Assembly (NCBI GenBank): GCA_023653785.1
Contig: JAMKCH010078420.1
Location: 17,673 to 81,672, forward strand
Reading direction: 5' to 3'
From: Ophioderma brevispina
Taxonomy: Eukaryota > Echinodermata > Ophiuroidea > Amphilepidida > Ophiodermatidae
Length of the DNA stretch: 64,000 bases
Shown: piece by piece, positions 47,590 through 56,399 of the stretch
Numbering within the stretch: the stretch's first letter is position 1
How the letters are laid out: the number at the start of each line of letters is the position of its first letter
Program-made: the position numbers and the translations under genes
The notes under the pieces: generated by a model
The model's database searches: none
What the model saw: only the letters and a program-made list of their open reading frames with translations
Told to the model about the DNA's origin: nothing

Positions 47590-48490
47590 TTCAAGTTGCC
47601 CTCGTTTTGGTCTATAAGTCATATTATGGCATTTATTTCCTTTTTGTCAATGCAAGGCAAGTTCCCTTCAACAATTAATTCAAACATTTCAGCCTTGTCA
47701 TTTGTGCATAACATTAATGGCTGGGACAATCCAACAAATATTTTTTTTTTAAATAAAAGAATTAAAAGAAGGGTGTAGGAGGCTTAAAGGTCCCAGGAAA
47801 TGAGATGATAAACCTACTCCATTTTTTGTGGGACATTCCATTGCAATAAACAGGGCCAGAAAAAAGAAAATACTACCAATGACATATTTTGTGAAACTAT
47901 TGATTATCAATGTCATGAATACATTCATACCAGTCACCTGGCATTTTCTATTAATCTCTGATAAATCAATGGTACCTCAAATGATGTCATCCATCACCAA
48001 CCCAAATATTGAATGCTTTCTGGTCCCTCCTTGTAGACTTGTTACAAACCACATCAATTCTATTTGCATTTTTTGTGACCTTTAATCCTCATTCAGATAG
48101 CAGATTGCCGATTACTCCTTCTATTTTATGCAACTTGATATACCTTTTGCCAACCATCATCTTATGGAGTACTTCTTTTCTTTTCCAGTCTGCATTTTGC
48201 TTGCCTTTTTAAGAATAGGCGAATTTACATACCCATCAAAGAATGCTAGTTTATTGTGTGTGTTAGCGGTTGGGGATGTTAAATTTGTTGGTTGAAGCCT
48301 AAAAGTCACGGAAGTTACAGTAACATATTTAAAGACAGATCAAGGAGTTCGTGCTACTGAATTAAAAATGTCTTCATACCCTTCATTGTGCTCAGTTAGA
48401 GCTATGTTAGAGTTTATGCATGTCAGACAACTGCATCCTGGTCTACTGTATATTCATTGTTTTTTATTCTCTAACTTCTTCACAATTTTC
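47590..48490 (+). pseudogene. DIRS-like tyrosine recombinase, N-terminal two thirds
   Basis: A degraded core-binding region (about 47620-47770) is followed by CILLAFLRIGEFTYPSKN (about 48190-48240), which contains the first catalytic Arg. Next come VTVTYLKTDQG (about 48320-48350) and YPSLCSVRAMLEFMHVR with HPGLLYIH (about 48376-48460). These are the landmarks of DIRS/Ngaro recombinases. The domain stops near 48490, where the Penelope-like element begins; the remainder resumes at about 53285. Confidence 0.75.
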
Positions 48491-48604
48491 CTACACTTCT
48501 TCTCACTTGTGTTTCACGCAGGCCGCCGTGTAGCCACTAGCTCTGAGTAGTTGACCAAAGTCTCCTCAAGTTGTGCACACCCTCGCCTCTCTTAATAAAC
48601 AAGC

Positions 48605-49294
48605 ATGGTGAAAACTAAAAGTCTCGGTATCCGAAAACGTAGCCTTAGCCAGACCAGCAGCAGCAGTAGTAGTAGTAGTAGCCAAGCCAGCTCCAAGTCG
48701 CGCACAGAATCTATCTCCTCAATCAAGTCAGACATCACAGAACCAGTTTCCTCCGAAAGCGAACCAGAGGACTTAGCGCCAATCGAGAATACTGATACAG
48801 TATCTCATGCGGCTTCGAATCCCAGCCATTGCCTACCAGAGGAACATTTCCAAATTGTCAAGAAAGAGCAGAAAAGTGCACAAGCTTTGCTCACCACGCA
48901 AGCCCGACTTCTATTCTACAAGCAAGAACTTCTCGTAGCTCTCAACACCAACAAGCGTCCAACAGTCCCACGCATTCCTGTCGACCCGCCACGTCTTCCC
49001 GGGGGCCTGAGTTATAACGAAGAACAGCTTAAACTGTACGAGGAAACTGCTAATAGAGCCATACGCTCGTGCGCAAAAGTCCTGCATCAGATTTACGCCC
49101 AAGTTATACATGACCTAAAGCTCCGAATCGAGCGTGCACGGGAACAAGCAGAAGCAGCAGTCCGGGCCAAGATCGCAACAGAAGGTGAACAGAAGCAAGC
49201 TATCAGCACCCTCACGCGGCACCTCGACTCCACGAAGAGAAGAGCGCTCAAGAGACTCAGCCACACGGTTTCCCCCAATAAGAAGGGGAAATAA
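48605..49294 (+). CDS. Penelope-like element ORF1, coiled-coil basic protein (229 aa)
   Basis: The N-terminus is basic with a poly-Ser tract (about residues 19-27, mostly AGC/AGT codons), then an acidic stretch (ESEPEDLAPIEN). The C-terminal half is rich in Ala, Glu, Arg and Lys with heptad-like helices (LKLRIERAREQAEAAVRAKI) and ends in a Lys/Arg-rich tail. Together this suggests a coiled-coil nucleic-acid-binding ORF1 protein. The ATG context (AAGCATGG) is reasonable. The frame is intact and the stop is at 49292-49294. Thirty bases after the stop is a histone-type 3' stem-loop. No known domain was recognised; assignment to the element is by position and strand. A host gene captured by the element cannot be excluded. 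Confidence 0.6.
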   Translation: MVKTKSLGIRKRSLSQTSSSSSSSSSQASSKSRTESISSIKSDITEPVSSESEPEDLAPIENTDTVSHAASNPSHCLPEEHFQIVKKEQKSAQALLTTQARLLFYKQELLVALNTNKRPTVPRIPVDPPRLPGGLSYNEEQLKLYEETANRAIRSCAKVLHQIYAQVIHDLKLRIERAREQAEAAVRAKIATEGEQKQAISTLTRHLDSTKRRALKRLSHTVSPNKKGK

Positions 49295-49323
49295 GTTTCT
49301 AAACAAGCTTATAAGCACAAAAC

Positions 49324-49343
49324 GGCTCTTTTCAGAGCCACCA
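49324..49343 (+). promoter_or_regulatory. Histone-type 3' stem-loop 1 with candidate downstream element
   Basis: GGCTCTTTTCAGAGCC is a perfect six-pair stem with a TTTC loop, followed by ACCA. This is the consensus of metazoan replication-dependent histone mRNA 3' ends, bound by SLBP. It begins 30 nt after the ORF1 stop. A purine-rich AAAAGAG at 49351-49357, 11 nt past the stem, is placed like a histone downstream element (the U7 snRNA target). AATAAA signals follow near 49385. Confidence 0.8.
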
Positions 49344-49512
49344 ATTCTCCAAAAGAGATTGGGACCAAGTGTCAGGTTGTTGTTTAATAAAAAGCTAATA
49401 TAATAAACTTATAAAGTATTATTGTAAGAACTTAAGAAATACCGTCATACACACACACACCCAAACACAAACCTCCCCAATTCAGTAAAGTAAATCCCCA
49501 TACAGTGAAATA

Positions 49513-50055
49513 GTGCTTCAGTACAGAGAAATATGGTAAGAGGGGTAGTAGCCTAATAGGCACCCTCTCTCTCCACCCCGAGTACAAAGCCAAATATATC
49601 TTTCATTTGTTTACTTTAACACGCCCACGCTCAAGTAGATAACGAACAAGTCAAATAGAGTTTCAGTACAGAGAAATATGGTAAGAGGGGTAGTGGCCTA
49701 ATTGGCACCCTCTCTCTCCACCCCGAGTACAAAGCCAAATATATCTTTCATTTTTTCTACTTTATCACGCCCCTTTAAGTAAATAACGAACAAGTTAAAT
49801 AGTGCTTCAGTACAGAGAAATATGGTAAGAGGGGTAGTGGCCTAATTGGCACCCTCTCTCTCCACCCCGAGTACAAAGCCAAATATACATCTTTCATAGT
49901 TTACTTGAACACACCTACGTATATCCGCGCCTAAGCAAATAACGAACAAGTAAATAGTGCTTCAGTACAGAGAAATATGGTAAGAGGGGTAGTGGCCTAA
50001 TTGGCACCCTCTCTCTCCACCCCGAGTACAAAGCCCAACATAAATCTTTCCAAAT
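49513..50055 (+). repeat. Four tandem repeats of about 148 bp
   Basis: Units begin at about 49513, 49658, 49802 and 49957 (spacings 145, 144, 155). Each contains TTCAGTACAGAGAAATATGG, then TAAGAGGGGTAG, and later CACCCTCTCTCTCCACCCCG. The ATGGTAAGAG in each resembles a 5' splice site. The array lies between the two histone-type stem-loops. Confidence 0.9.
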
Positions 50056-50120
50056 AATTCAACTTCCCACCGGGTCAACACTGCTCTCCCCACGTGCCTA
50101 CCGGGCCCCGTGATTTGAAC

Positions 50121-50140
50121 GGCTCTTTTCAGAGCCACCA
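50121..50140 (+). promoter_or_regulatory. Histone-type 3' stem-loop 2
   Basis: Same GGCTCTTTTCAGAGCC and ACCA as at 49324, preceded by AAC and followed by AA in both. The flanks beyond about 24 bp are unrelated, so just the stem-loop is conserved. No clear purine-rich downstream element follows. It precedes the RT coding region. Confidence 0.75.
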
Positions 50141-50263
50141 AAACTTTCGCGCCCGAACGCCATATAGCATAGGCCCACCACAGAGCGGTAAACACCCCCC
50201 CACACACACACACACACACTCACATATACGCTCACGAGCACCCAGTCTCTCGCGATGTCCTGA

Positions 50264-50834
50264 AAGAATCGCCGGCATCGACACAGGCAAGCACGTGGCA
50301 CTCATAGCAAGATCCACAAGACAGAATCCAAATTGCAAAAAGCAAAACACATACAAAGTACAGCCGATAAGGTTAGTAAATGCCGTAGATTTATAAGAAA
50401 TCTCTCAGATCACGAACTATCCAATGCGGAAACACTGGCTTTAGCTAAAGGTCTAACATTCATTCCTACGCCCAAAAAGCCCAGCCGTCTCGAACTAATG
50501 GAAGACACACAAAAGTACCTCCGTAGAATCAGAGTCAAATACCTAATGAGCAGCAAAAAGGGTAGCAAACAAATGCACGCCTTCCGCTTGCCATCAACAT
50601 GGACTCCAAAGGACACGGGTAACTACAACCTGGACAAATATCTCTCTGAAACTCAATACGAGCTATCAAAAGTCAAAATGCAAAATGTCACAAACAACAT
50701 GCCCAAAGCTGAGCGCATTGCACTCAAAGGTCTAAAAGAGAACAAAAATCTAGTCTTGCGCCCGTTCGATAAAGGCAGAGGCATATGCATAATACCTGTA
50801 GAGCAGTATAGGCAAGTCGGTCTCATACACCTAC
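50264..50834 (+). CDS. Penelope-like RT, N-terminal part (before MITE)
   Basis: The frame is open from 50264 to the MITE at 50835. No in-frame ATG was found near the start, so translation may depend on splicing or an upstream frame. Typical Penelope N-terminal landmarks follow: RRFIRNLSDHELSNAETLAL, KGLTFIPTPK, and near the insertion LVLRPFDKGRGICIIP. Removing the MITE and one copy of its 5 bp target duplication restores the reading frame across the gap, which shows the insertion is recent. Residues after 50834 in the current frame (to a stop at 50920) are MITE-derived. Confidence 0.7.
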
Positions 50835-51273
50835 CAGGGGCGGATCCAGGAATTCTCAATAGGGGGCGCCCGTCACTATTCGCTTTTAAAATTTTCCGGC
50901 TCGCTTCGCTCGCCGGGTAGACCCAATTTTTTTTCACTCGGTTCGAAATTCTGAAGAGCGGGGGGGGGGAGGGCCGACGCCTAAATTGTTCAAGCAACAA
51001 ACATCGCAACAAAGAAGATTACCCCACTGCTCTTCAGAATTTCAAACCGAGTGAAACAAATCGTGTCTACCCGGCGAGCGGAGCGAGCCGGAAAATTTTA
51101 CAAATTGTGTCGGGCGCCCACAAAGGTCATTTTCCTAGATATACAGGGCGCCCGGCGCCCTGTGCGGCAAAAGGCAATTTTCTACATCTACAAGGCGCCC
51201 GGCGCCCTTTGGTTTGCAAAAAATAGGGGGGGGGGCGCGCGCCGGGTGCGCCCCCCCCCTAAATCCGCGTATG
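50835..51273. mobile_element. 439 bp MITE inserted in the Penelope-like RT
   Basis: The ends CAGGGGCGGATCC and the inverted ATCCGCGTATG are flanked by CCTAC (50830-50834 and 51274-51278). Inside is an inverted pair: CACTCGGTTCGAAATTCTGA with TCAGAATTTCAAACCGAGTG, and CCGGCTCGCTTCGCTCGCCG with its complement. The GGCTCGC..CGCTCGCC word also occurs at 56245 and, partly, at 62840, in other elements. Confidence 0.8.
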
Positions 51274-51278
51274 CCTAC

Positions 51279-51608
51279 AAGGTTATCAATACGAGAAACT
51301 AGCATATGACATGACGCCCACCACTATCGACCTCATTAGCGCACTCCTAGGCGAAAAGTTCTCAAACGACCAAATAGAGAAGCACACACTCGAGTACCTC
51401 GATCCGTCTAACAGGGAAATCAAGATACCATGCATGTATTTCTTGCCCAAAGTACACAAGCCCAAGCCGGATAATGGTCTCTTCGCTCCGAGACCAATCT
51501 GCTCAGGGTGTTCGAGCGCTACTCAACCTCTGAGTGAATTTGTGGATCATTTCCTGGTACCGATCTGCCAAAGGCAGTCGACCTGCGTCAAGATTCCACA
51601 CACCTAAT
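51279..51608 (+). CDS. Penelope-like RT, middle part
   Basis: After the MITE the frame continues with MTPTTIDLISALL, then FLPKVHKPKPDNG and APRPICSGCSS, the PKxHK...RPI.SG block that opens the RT palm in Penelope elements, then SEFVDHFL. A one-base deletion near 51590 throws the frame into a stop (TAA at about 51605); the next frame carries on the protein (THLIQILDKLVLPH). The break makes this copy inactive unless it is a sequence error. Confidence 0.7.
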
Positions 51609-51627
51609 TCAAATACTCGACAAACTA

Positions 51628-52728
51628 GTGCTACCCCATAATGCATTGCTCATCACGTGCGACGTTGAAGCCCTGTTCACAAACACGCCCATCAATGAAT
51701 CGATCGACGCCGTATGCCGCGCGTACGACAATTCTAATCACCGCTACCACATCAAAAAACCTGATACCCAGTACTTGCGAAGAATCCTAGAGCTAATTTC
51801 AAAGAGAAATTGCTTTGAATTTGACGGAGAGTACTACTTACAGGTCGTAGGTGTACCCATGGGGCTCTCGAGCAGTTGTGAAATCTGTGATATCTGGCTA
51901 CACGCAGTAGAACAAGAATTCATAACAGATCCAAACATATTGACATATCTCAGATACAGAGACGATATCTTCATTGCGTACAAGAACGACGAGGCGGCAT
52001 TCCAAGCGCTATTTGAGCGCATGAACAACGCCCACCCGAATCTAAAATTCACGCACGATCTTTCTCACAACCAAGTCACTTTCCTAGACTTAGAAATTTT
52101 CAAGGGTCCGCGATTCGCGGCAAGCCAGCGCTTGGACCACAGAGTTCAGACAAAGGCAGTTGATACTCAACAATACCTTGATCCAAACTCAAGTCACGCA
52201 CCCAGTGTGTTTACGGGTTTCTTAAAAGGCGAATGCATCCGATATGCCCGACTCAGTACCTCCGAAACAGACTTCATCGCAAAGAGGAATTTCTTTTGCG
52301 AAAAACTGAAAGAGAGAGGGTACAGCGCCGATAAGGTAGCCAAAGTCACACGCAGTATTAATCATTCCGAAAGAAATGACTATGTGTATAATGTCAAAGA
52401 CAAGAAAGATCCAAACAAAAATCCGGTCACTCTAGTTACAAACTTCGTTCCTCACTACAGACCAGCCGACCTCAAACGTGCCCTAACTAAACATTGGGAC
52501 GCAATCAGAGGCAACCACAAACTGTCAAAAATATTTCCCCAAGAACCAATCATAGCTTTCAGGAGAGAAAGAAATATCAGAGACTCAATAGTCAGAAAAC
52601 TGCGCTCCACGAAGCCGGATACGGGCGACGCACACGCACCCTCTCCGAGCAGAGACAGTGGGGAAACCACGGGCGATACCGACCCGGACAGCACGCTGGG
52701 CATTCTACTGGAGCTACAGCACGCATAG
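51628..52728 (+). CDS. Penelope-like RT, catalytic core and C-terminus
   Basis: The frame of 366 codons contains LLITCDVEALFTNTPI (motif A), VGVPMGLSSSCEICDIWLH (motif B), YLRYRDDIFIAYK (motif C; YRDD with the two catalytic Asp), and TFLDLEI (motif D region). The C-terminus (IIAFRRERNIRDSIVRKLRS) is the linker seen after RT in Penelope elements. The GIY-YIG endonuclease that often follows is absent: the protein ends with a Ser/Asp/Thr-rich tail at 52728. It is therefore either an endonuclease-minus type or a C-terminally truncated one. Confidence 0.85.
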   Translation: MLPHNALLITCDVEALFTNTPINESIDAVCRAYDNSNHRYHIKKPDTQYLRRILELISKRNCFEFDGEYYLQVVGVPMGLSSSCEICDIWLHAVEQEFITDPNILTYLRYRDDIFIAYKNDEAAFQALFERMNNAHPNLKFTHDLSHNQVTFLDLEIFKGPRFAASQRLDHRVQTKAVDTQQYLDPNSSHAPSVFTGFLKGECIRYARLSTSETDFIAKRNFFCEKLKERGYSADKVAKVTRSINHSERNDYVYNVKDKKDPNKNPVTLVTNFVPHYRPADLKRALTKHWDAIRGNHKLSKIFPQEPIIAFRRERNIRDSIVRKLRSTKPDTGDAHAPSPSRDSGETTGDTDPDSTLGILLELQHA

Positions 52729-52811
52729 GCTAAAGGGTCATAGCTATCCGAAAGTTTTTTCAAAGGGGTAAAAAACATAGACTTTTTCCTCTATTTCATG
52801 CATAATAGAGA

Positions 52812-52847
52812 CTGATGAGTCCCGAAAATGGGGACGAACCGCGTCTC
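52812..52847 (+). ncRNA. Hammerhead-ribozyme-like motif
   Basis: CTGATGA (52812-52818) is followed by a stem II hairpin GTCCC/GGGAC with loop (52819-52835), then GAA (52836-52838), a tiny stem III CCG/CGT, and C at 52845 as the predicted cleavage point. Penelope elements are known to carry type I hammerheads with very short stem III. One core position differs: the base after GAA is C rather than A. Stem I is poorly supported (only GA/TC at the junction is clear). It may be weak or inactive. A gene-proximal hairpin GTTTGAAG/CTTCAAAC follows at 52851-52871. Confidence 0.65.
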
Positions 52848-52871
52848 ACGGTTTGAAGCCAATCTTCAAAC

Positions 52872-53280
52872 TTCATGCTTAGTAAAACAAATAAGAATTT
52901 ATCCGCTTTTTTTGTCACAGAGCACATTTACGCTTTAAAATGAAACACGTGTGGGCCTACACGGCCTTTACATTTTTTCTAATAAGCAGGCTAATTATGT
53001 GCATGTTACAAGGGTTATACAACCCACTCGTTGTTCATAGAACACACCAAGCTTTTAACAGCAATATAACAGTATGCACAGGTCTATTATACGATATTTT
53101 CTATATAGCTCTTTACAAAAGAACTCAGCAGTTCAATCGTTTTTTTAGGAGCTCATGACCCAACGTCTAACAATCAAATATACCGTGACCATGTATTTCT
53201 ATACGAAAACAGCATCAAAATTCTGATCTACTGTAATGTACTCTCATGCTCATCTCTAGGTGGTATCCTCCTCCCCCCTA
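52872..53280 (+). other. Non-coding 3' part of the Penelope-like element
   Basis: No domain recognised in the short frame at 52940-53158. The exact junction with the DIRS-like recombinase lies somewhere before 53285. Confidence 0.4.
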
Positions 53281-53284
53281 AATT

Positions 53285-53447
53285 GACACTACAGAAGGTA
53301 TTAAATTGATGGGTTTATGTCCAACTTATTCCAGAACCCATAGTTTCAGAATCGGTGCAGTTACGGCTGCAGCCTCAAGTGGTATATCAGCTGATGAGTG
53401 TATTAAAGAGATGGAAAGGATGGAGGTAATCAGCTTATCAACTTTAT
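53285..53447 (+). pseudogene. DIRS-like tyrosine recombinase, C-terminal catalytic part
   Basis: Translation gives GIKLMGLCPTYSRTHSFRIG, then AVTAAASSGIS and CIKEMERME. THSFRIGA contains the HxxR catalytic pair of tyrosine recombinases. After a small frameshift the sequence reads AYQLY, the expected region of the catalytic Tyr (TAT at 53445-53447). The Tc1-like element enters right there; the next codons (IRP) are on its far side at about 54590. Confidence 0.7.
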
Positions 53448-53448
53448 A

Positions 53449-54588
53449 CACTCAGCAAAAAAAAAAGTCCCCGTCTGATACTTTTGACGTAACTCAAAAA
53501 GTATTTATTTTTATTATTCAAAACTGATGGATGCGCATTTTTTTACCATGAAATCGTCCATTTTATGAAATTTCATACAAGAAAAAAAGTTGCACTTTTG
53601 TCTGCAAATTCATTTCACACAGAAAAGTGAAAAGGTACTCATTGCTTTCTGGTCATAAAACCACATTTATTATTCCATTTCAAATGTTTATCAATAATGG
53701 ATAGGTCCACCGTCCTTCTCAATGACCTTTTGCTCATACTATTGACCAAAGTGCGTATACGTTGCTCATCTAAGTTGGCCCTGTTGGAATATGCGCTGAA
53801 ATCCTGCAAAGATGTGTTTCTTTCATTTTCATGTCGACTTCATTTTTGATGTCATCCCACAGGTTCTCAATGGGATTGCAATCAAGGGATTTTGCTGGCC
53901 AATCCCGTTGTCTTCCAGATACCGGTTGGTGACATGAGCACGATGGACATGTCGACCACTTCTTGGAAGATCCTTTACATTTTCCGTCTGCCGAAACTTC
54001 ACTCTCAGTTTTCGGATAGCCTTTGGCGTTACTCCTAACTTTCTTGCCACCTATCTTACAGGTACACCTTCGTCTAGAAGGCAGTAGCTCGCCCCTTTCA
54101 AAGTGTTTCATGCGCGGCATCTTTAAACCTAACCATACAGCACATGCAACATGCAAAACCAAACACAGATCACACGATGGCATGACTTTTGCTTTTTAAT
54201 CTCAAAGAATTCCACAGGTAAAAGAGATTATGTAAATCTCTACGAGCAGCCCTTTTCTTTTTAATGTGATTATGTAACAACACACGGATAGAGCAACAGC
54301 AGTAGTATTCACTTGGTCAAGAAATTGTGAATGAAATGTTCAATCGTACACACTTGGAAATCAAACTTTTACGTTTCAGAAAAAATCGTGCAACGTTTTC
54401 CCTTGAATGACATTTCATAAAATGGAGGATTTCATGGTAAAAACGATGTCTATCGGATAAAAGTAAATTGTTATTTTGTGCATAAGAAATTTGCACATCT
54501 ATCAGTTTTTGAATAACAAAAATAAATTAAATACTTTTTGAGTTACGTCAAAAAGTATCAGACGGGGATTTTTGTTTTTGGCTGAGTG
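53449..54588 (-). mobile_element. 1140 bp Tc1/mariner-like transposon
   Basis: The inverted ends CACTCAGC and GCTGAGTG are flanked by TA (53447-53448 and 54589-54590). Longer inverted arms of about 150 bp share GTCTGATACTTTTGACGTAA and its reverse complement, and CATGAAATC/GATTTCATG. It contains a broken transposase on the minus strand. Confidence 0.85.
53770..54130 (-). pseudogene. Tc1-like transposase remnant
   Basis: On the minus strand, the start MPRMKHFERGELL shifts frame into VARKLGVTPKAIRKLRVKFR and LPRSGR (the paired-like helix-turn-helix and GRPR-like motif of Tc1 transposases). After a large deletion it continues with DWPAKSLDCNPIENLWDDIK, the DWP..S.D.NPIENLW block around the second catalytic Asp/Glu region. 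Most of the DDE domain is missing, so it cannot be active. Confidence 0.8.
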
Positions 54589-54640
54589 TATTAGGCCAAT
54601 ACACCTGGTAAACAGTTTGTAAGTGTGCACTTCTATGTTC
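54589..54640 (+). pseudogene. DIRS-like recombinase, last codons
   Basis: Directly after the right TA of the Tc1-like element, the reading ATT AGG CCA continues the pattern AYQLY | IRP expected around the catalytic Tyr. The frame then ends within about 12 codons. Confidence 0.5.
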
Positions 54641-54889
54641 CAACCTATGGCGAAGAAAGACCAGGGCGACAGATGATAAGCTACATATCCGACATACAGA
54701 GGCTGCTGGGAATACATTGATCTGCATCCGGATGCAATTGTCCCATTAGCTTCAGACCGTTGTGCTTGGAGAAGGTTTGTGATAGCCTAATCACACTGTT
54801 TTACAAAATGATCTCAGTAGCAACCTCAATAGAATCGCTAGCGTTATTAAAGGGGGATGGCCCGATTTAAGGATATGAAGTTTTCATCT

Positions 54890-55200
54890 TGATAGATTGG
54901 CCTTCACCCCAAAACCCATCTGTAAAGTTTCGCGCCGATATTTCAATCCGTTTGCTGTGAGAGCTAAAACGTGATTTTGTAAGCCCCATAGAGTACTGTG
55001 TAAAATTAATATTGGTCGACCAAAAAGGGGCACATTTTCGCTCATAACTTCCAAACCAAATATCCTTTTGCCCTAAGATTTCACAGGGTAAATAAGAAAA
55101 ATAGTAGCTTTCTTCTGATACCAAAATGTTGACCACTTCCGGTAAAACCTGGGCCTTCTGCGGACGAGGCTATTAGCGATCGGGCCATGGACCTTTAAAG
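54890..55200 (+). repeat. Dispersed repeat family R1, copy 2
   Basis: Same word order as 10555-10860: ACCCATCTGTAAAGTTT, CATAACTTCCAA, CCTAAGATTTCACAG, CCGGTAAAA, GCTATTAGCGATC. Confidence 0.75.
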
Positions 55201-55313
55201 TAAGCTCATGGTGGTAGAAATATTTAAAGGGGCATTTCGTGATCCACAACCTCGTGACTTCGCCAAAGTTGCGACTGTAATAACCGTTAAAAATTAGGAC
55301 TTTCCAAAAAGTG

Positions 55314-56396
55314 CAGTGGCGTATCCTGGGGGGGGGGCAAAGGGGCGCTTGCCCCCCGGGTTGCCAAAGGGGGCGCCAAAAAGAAGGAAGAGAAAAAGGA
55401 AAGGGAGAAGAAAAAAGAAAGGAAAGGGAAAGGAAATGGGAAAAGGAAAGAGGAAGGAAACGAAAGAAAATTAGAGATGGAATGGGAGGAAAGGAAAAGA
55501 AAAAGTAAAATAAAAAGCGGCAGGGGACAACTAAAGGGGAAAGAGATAGAAAAGCTTATGGCGAAAAGGAAGAATCTGTAAGGGAAAGCTATAAGGAGCG
55601 CCTTAGGGCGAAAATGTGCAACAAAAATGAGAAGAGAGAACGTATAAAAATAGTAAAGGGGGCGCCAAAAAGCAAAATAATAGCGATAAACGAAGAGGTG
55701 GTGAAATAAGTTGCAAAGAAAAGTGAATTAAGACAAATAAAAAAGGTGCAGCAAAAATGAGAAAAGAAAAGTAAAGTGACGCCAAAAAGGAACAATGGTT
55801 GAGAAAAAAAATTAAGAAATTAAAGGGGCGCTAAAATTGCAAAGGAATTTAGAGCTAGCGAAAAATAAAGGGCGCCAAAAACTGAGACAAAACGAAAAGC
55901 GGTTGAAAACAGTTTAAGGAAAAGGACGCAAAGATTAATAAGGGACGTCAAAACAAATCAAAAAACAAAGGAAAAGGGCTGAAAAACTAGGAAAGGGGCG
56001 CGAGAACAGCAACTGAAAAAAAAAGGAGAGATATAGAAGCAAAATAAAGGGGCGTCAAAACAGAAAAGCTTCGGAAAGGAATGAAATGTCCCACTTTAGT
56101 GCGACTAGGGGTGTCTGAGGGGTCCCTGAAAGCAATATTTTAGGGGACCCTGTCAGCAGCTGCTGACACTGATGACTCTTAAATCCGCCACTGGGGGGGT
56201 GCCGACAAAACTGTCAATTTGCCGACACAATTTCAAAAATTTTCCGGCTCGCTGCGCTCGCCGATAACTTTGTTTCTTTGGATGTTATGCATATTCAAGA
56301 AGACGTGGAATGGGGTGCCATTTTCAATTTCCACAGGGGCGCCAAAAGTTCATCGTCAGTTTGCCCCCGGGGTATGTCATCCTGGATACGCCTCTG
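55314..56396. mobile_element. 1.08 kb purine-rich element with CAGTGGCG-type ends
   Basis: The ends CAGTGGCGTATCCTGGGG and GGATACGCCTCTG (with TTTGCCCCCGG inside) are inverted. An internal end-like AAATCCGCCACTG at 56187-56199 suggests two nested or abutting elements of the same class. The strand shown is almost all A and G from about 55378 to 55520. GGCGCCAAAA and GGGGCG words recur through the interior. Confidence 0.7.
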
Positions 56397-56399
56397 AAA

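Larger units (their letters stand above)
48490..53270 (+). mobile_element. Penelope-like retroelement (boundaries approximate)
   Basis: It sits inside the tyrosine recombinase of the DIRS-like element, whose two halves lie on either side. Order: ORF1 (48605), histone-type stem-loop 1, ~148 bp tandem repeats, stem-loop 2, CA microsatellite, RT N-terminus, an inserted MITE, RT core and C-terminus, hammerhead-like motif, and about 400 bp of non-coding 3' sequence. No GIY-YIG endonuclease was seen. One frameshift (near 51590) and the MITE are the main defects, so it is fairly young. Confidence 0.75.

Noticed and set aside
49324..49343. A histone gene at this locus
   Set aside because: No histone-fold sequence occurs in ORF1 or nearby; only the 3' stem-loop is histone-like.
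48829..49403. Overlapping frames on both strands around the Penelope ORF1
   Set aside because: They are shadows of the 229-codon ORF1, which has the better composition, start context and length.
50094..50396. Separate 100-codon gene before the RT
   Set aside because: It runs through a CA/CT microsatellite and stem-loop 2 and overlaps the RT frame. It may contribute a leader by splicing but cannot be supported as a gene.
55589..55795. Leu/Phe-rich membrane-like frames on the minus strand
   Set aside because: They are the complement of a purine-rich transposon interior; the hydrophobic look comes from TTT and CTT codons.
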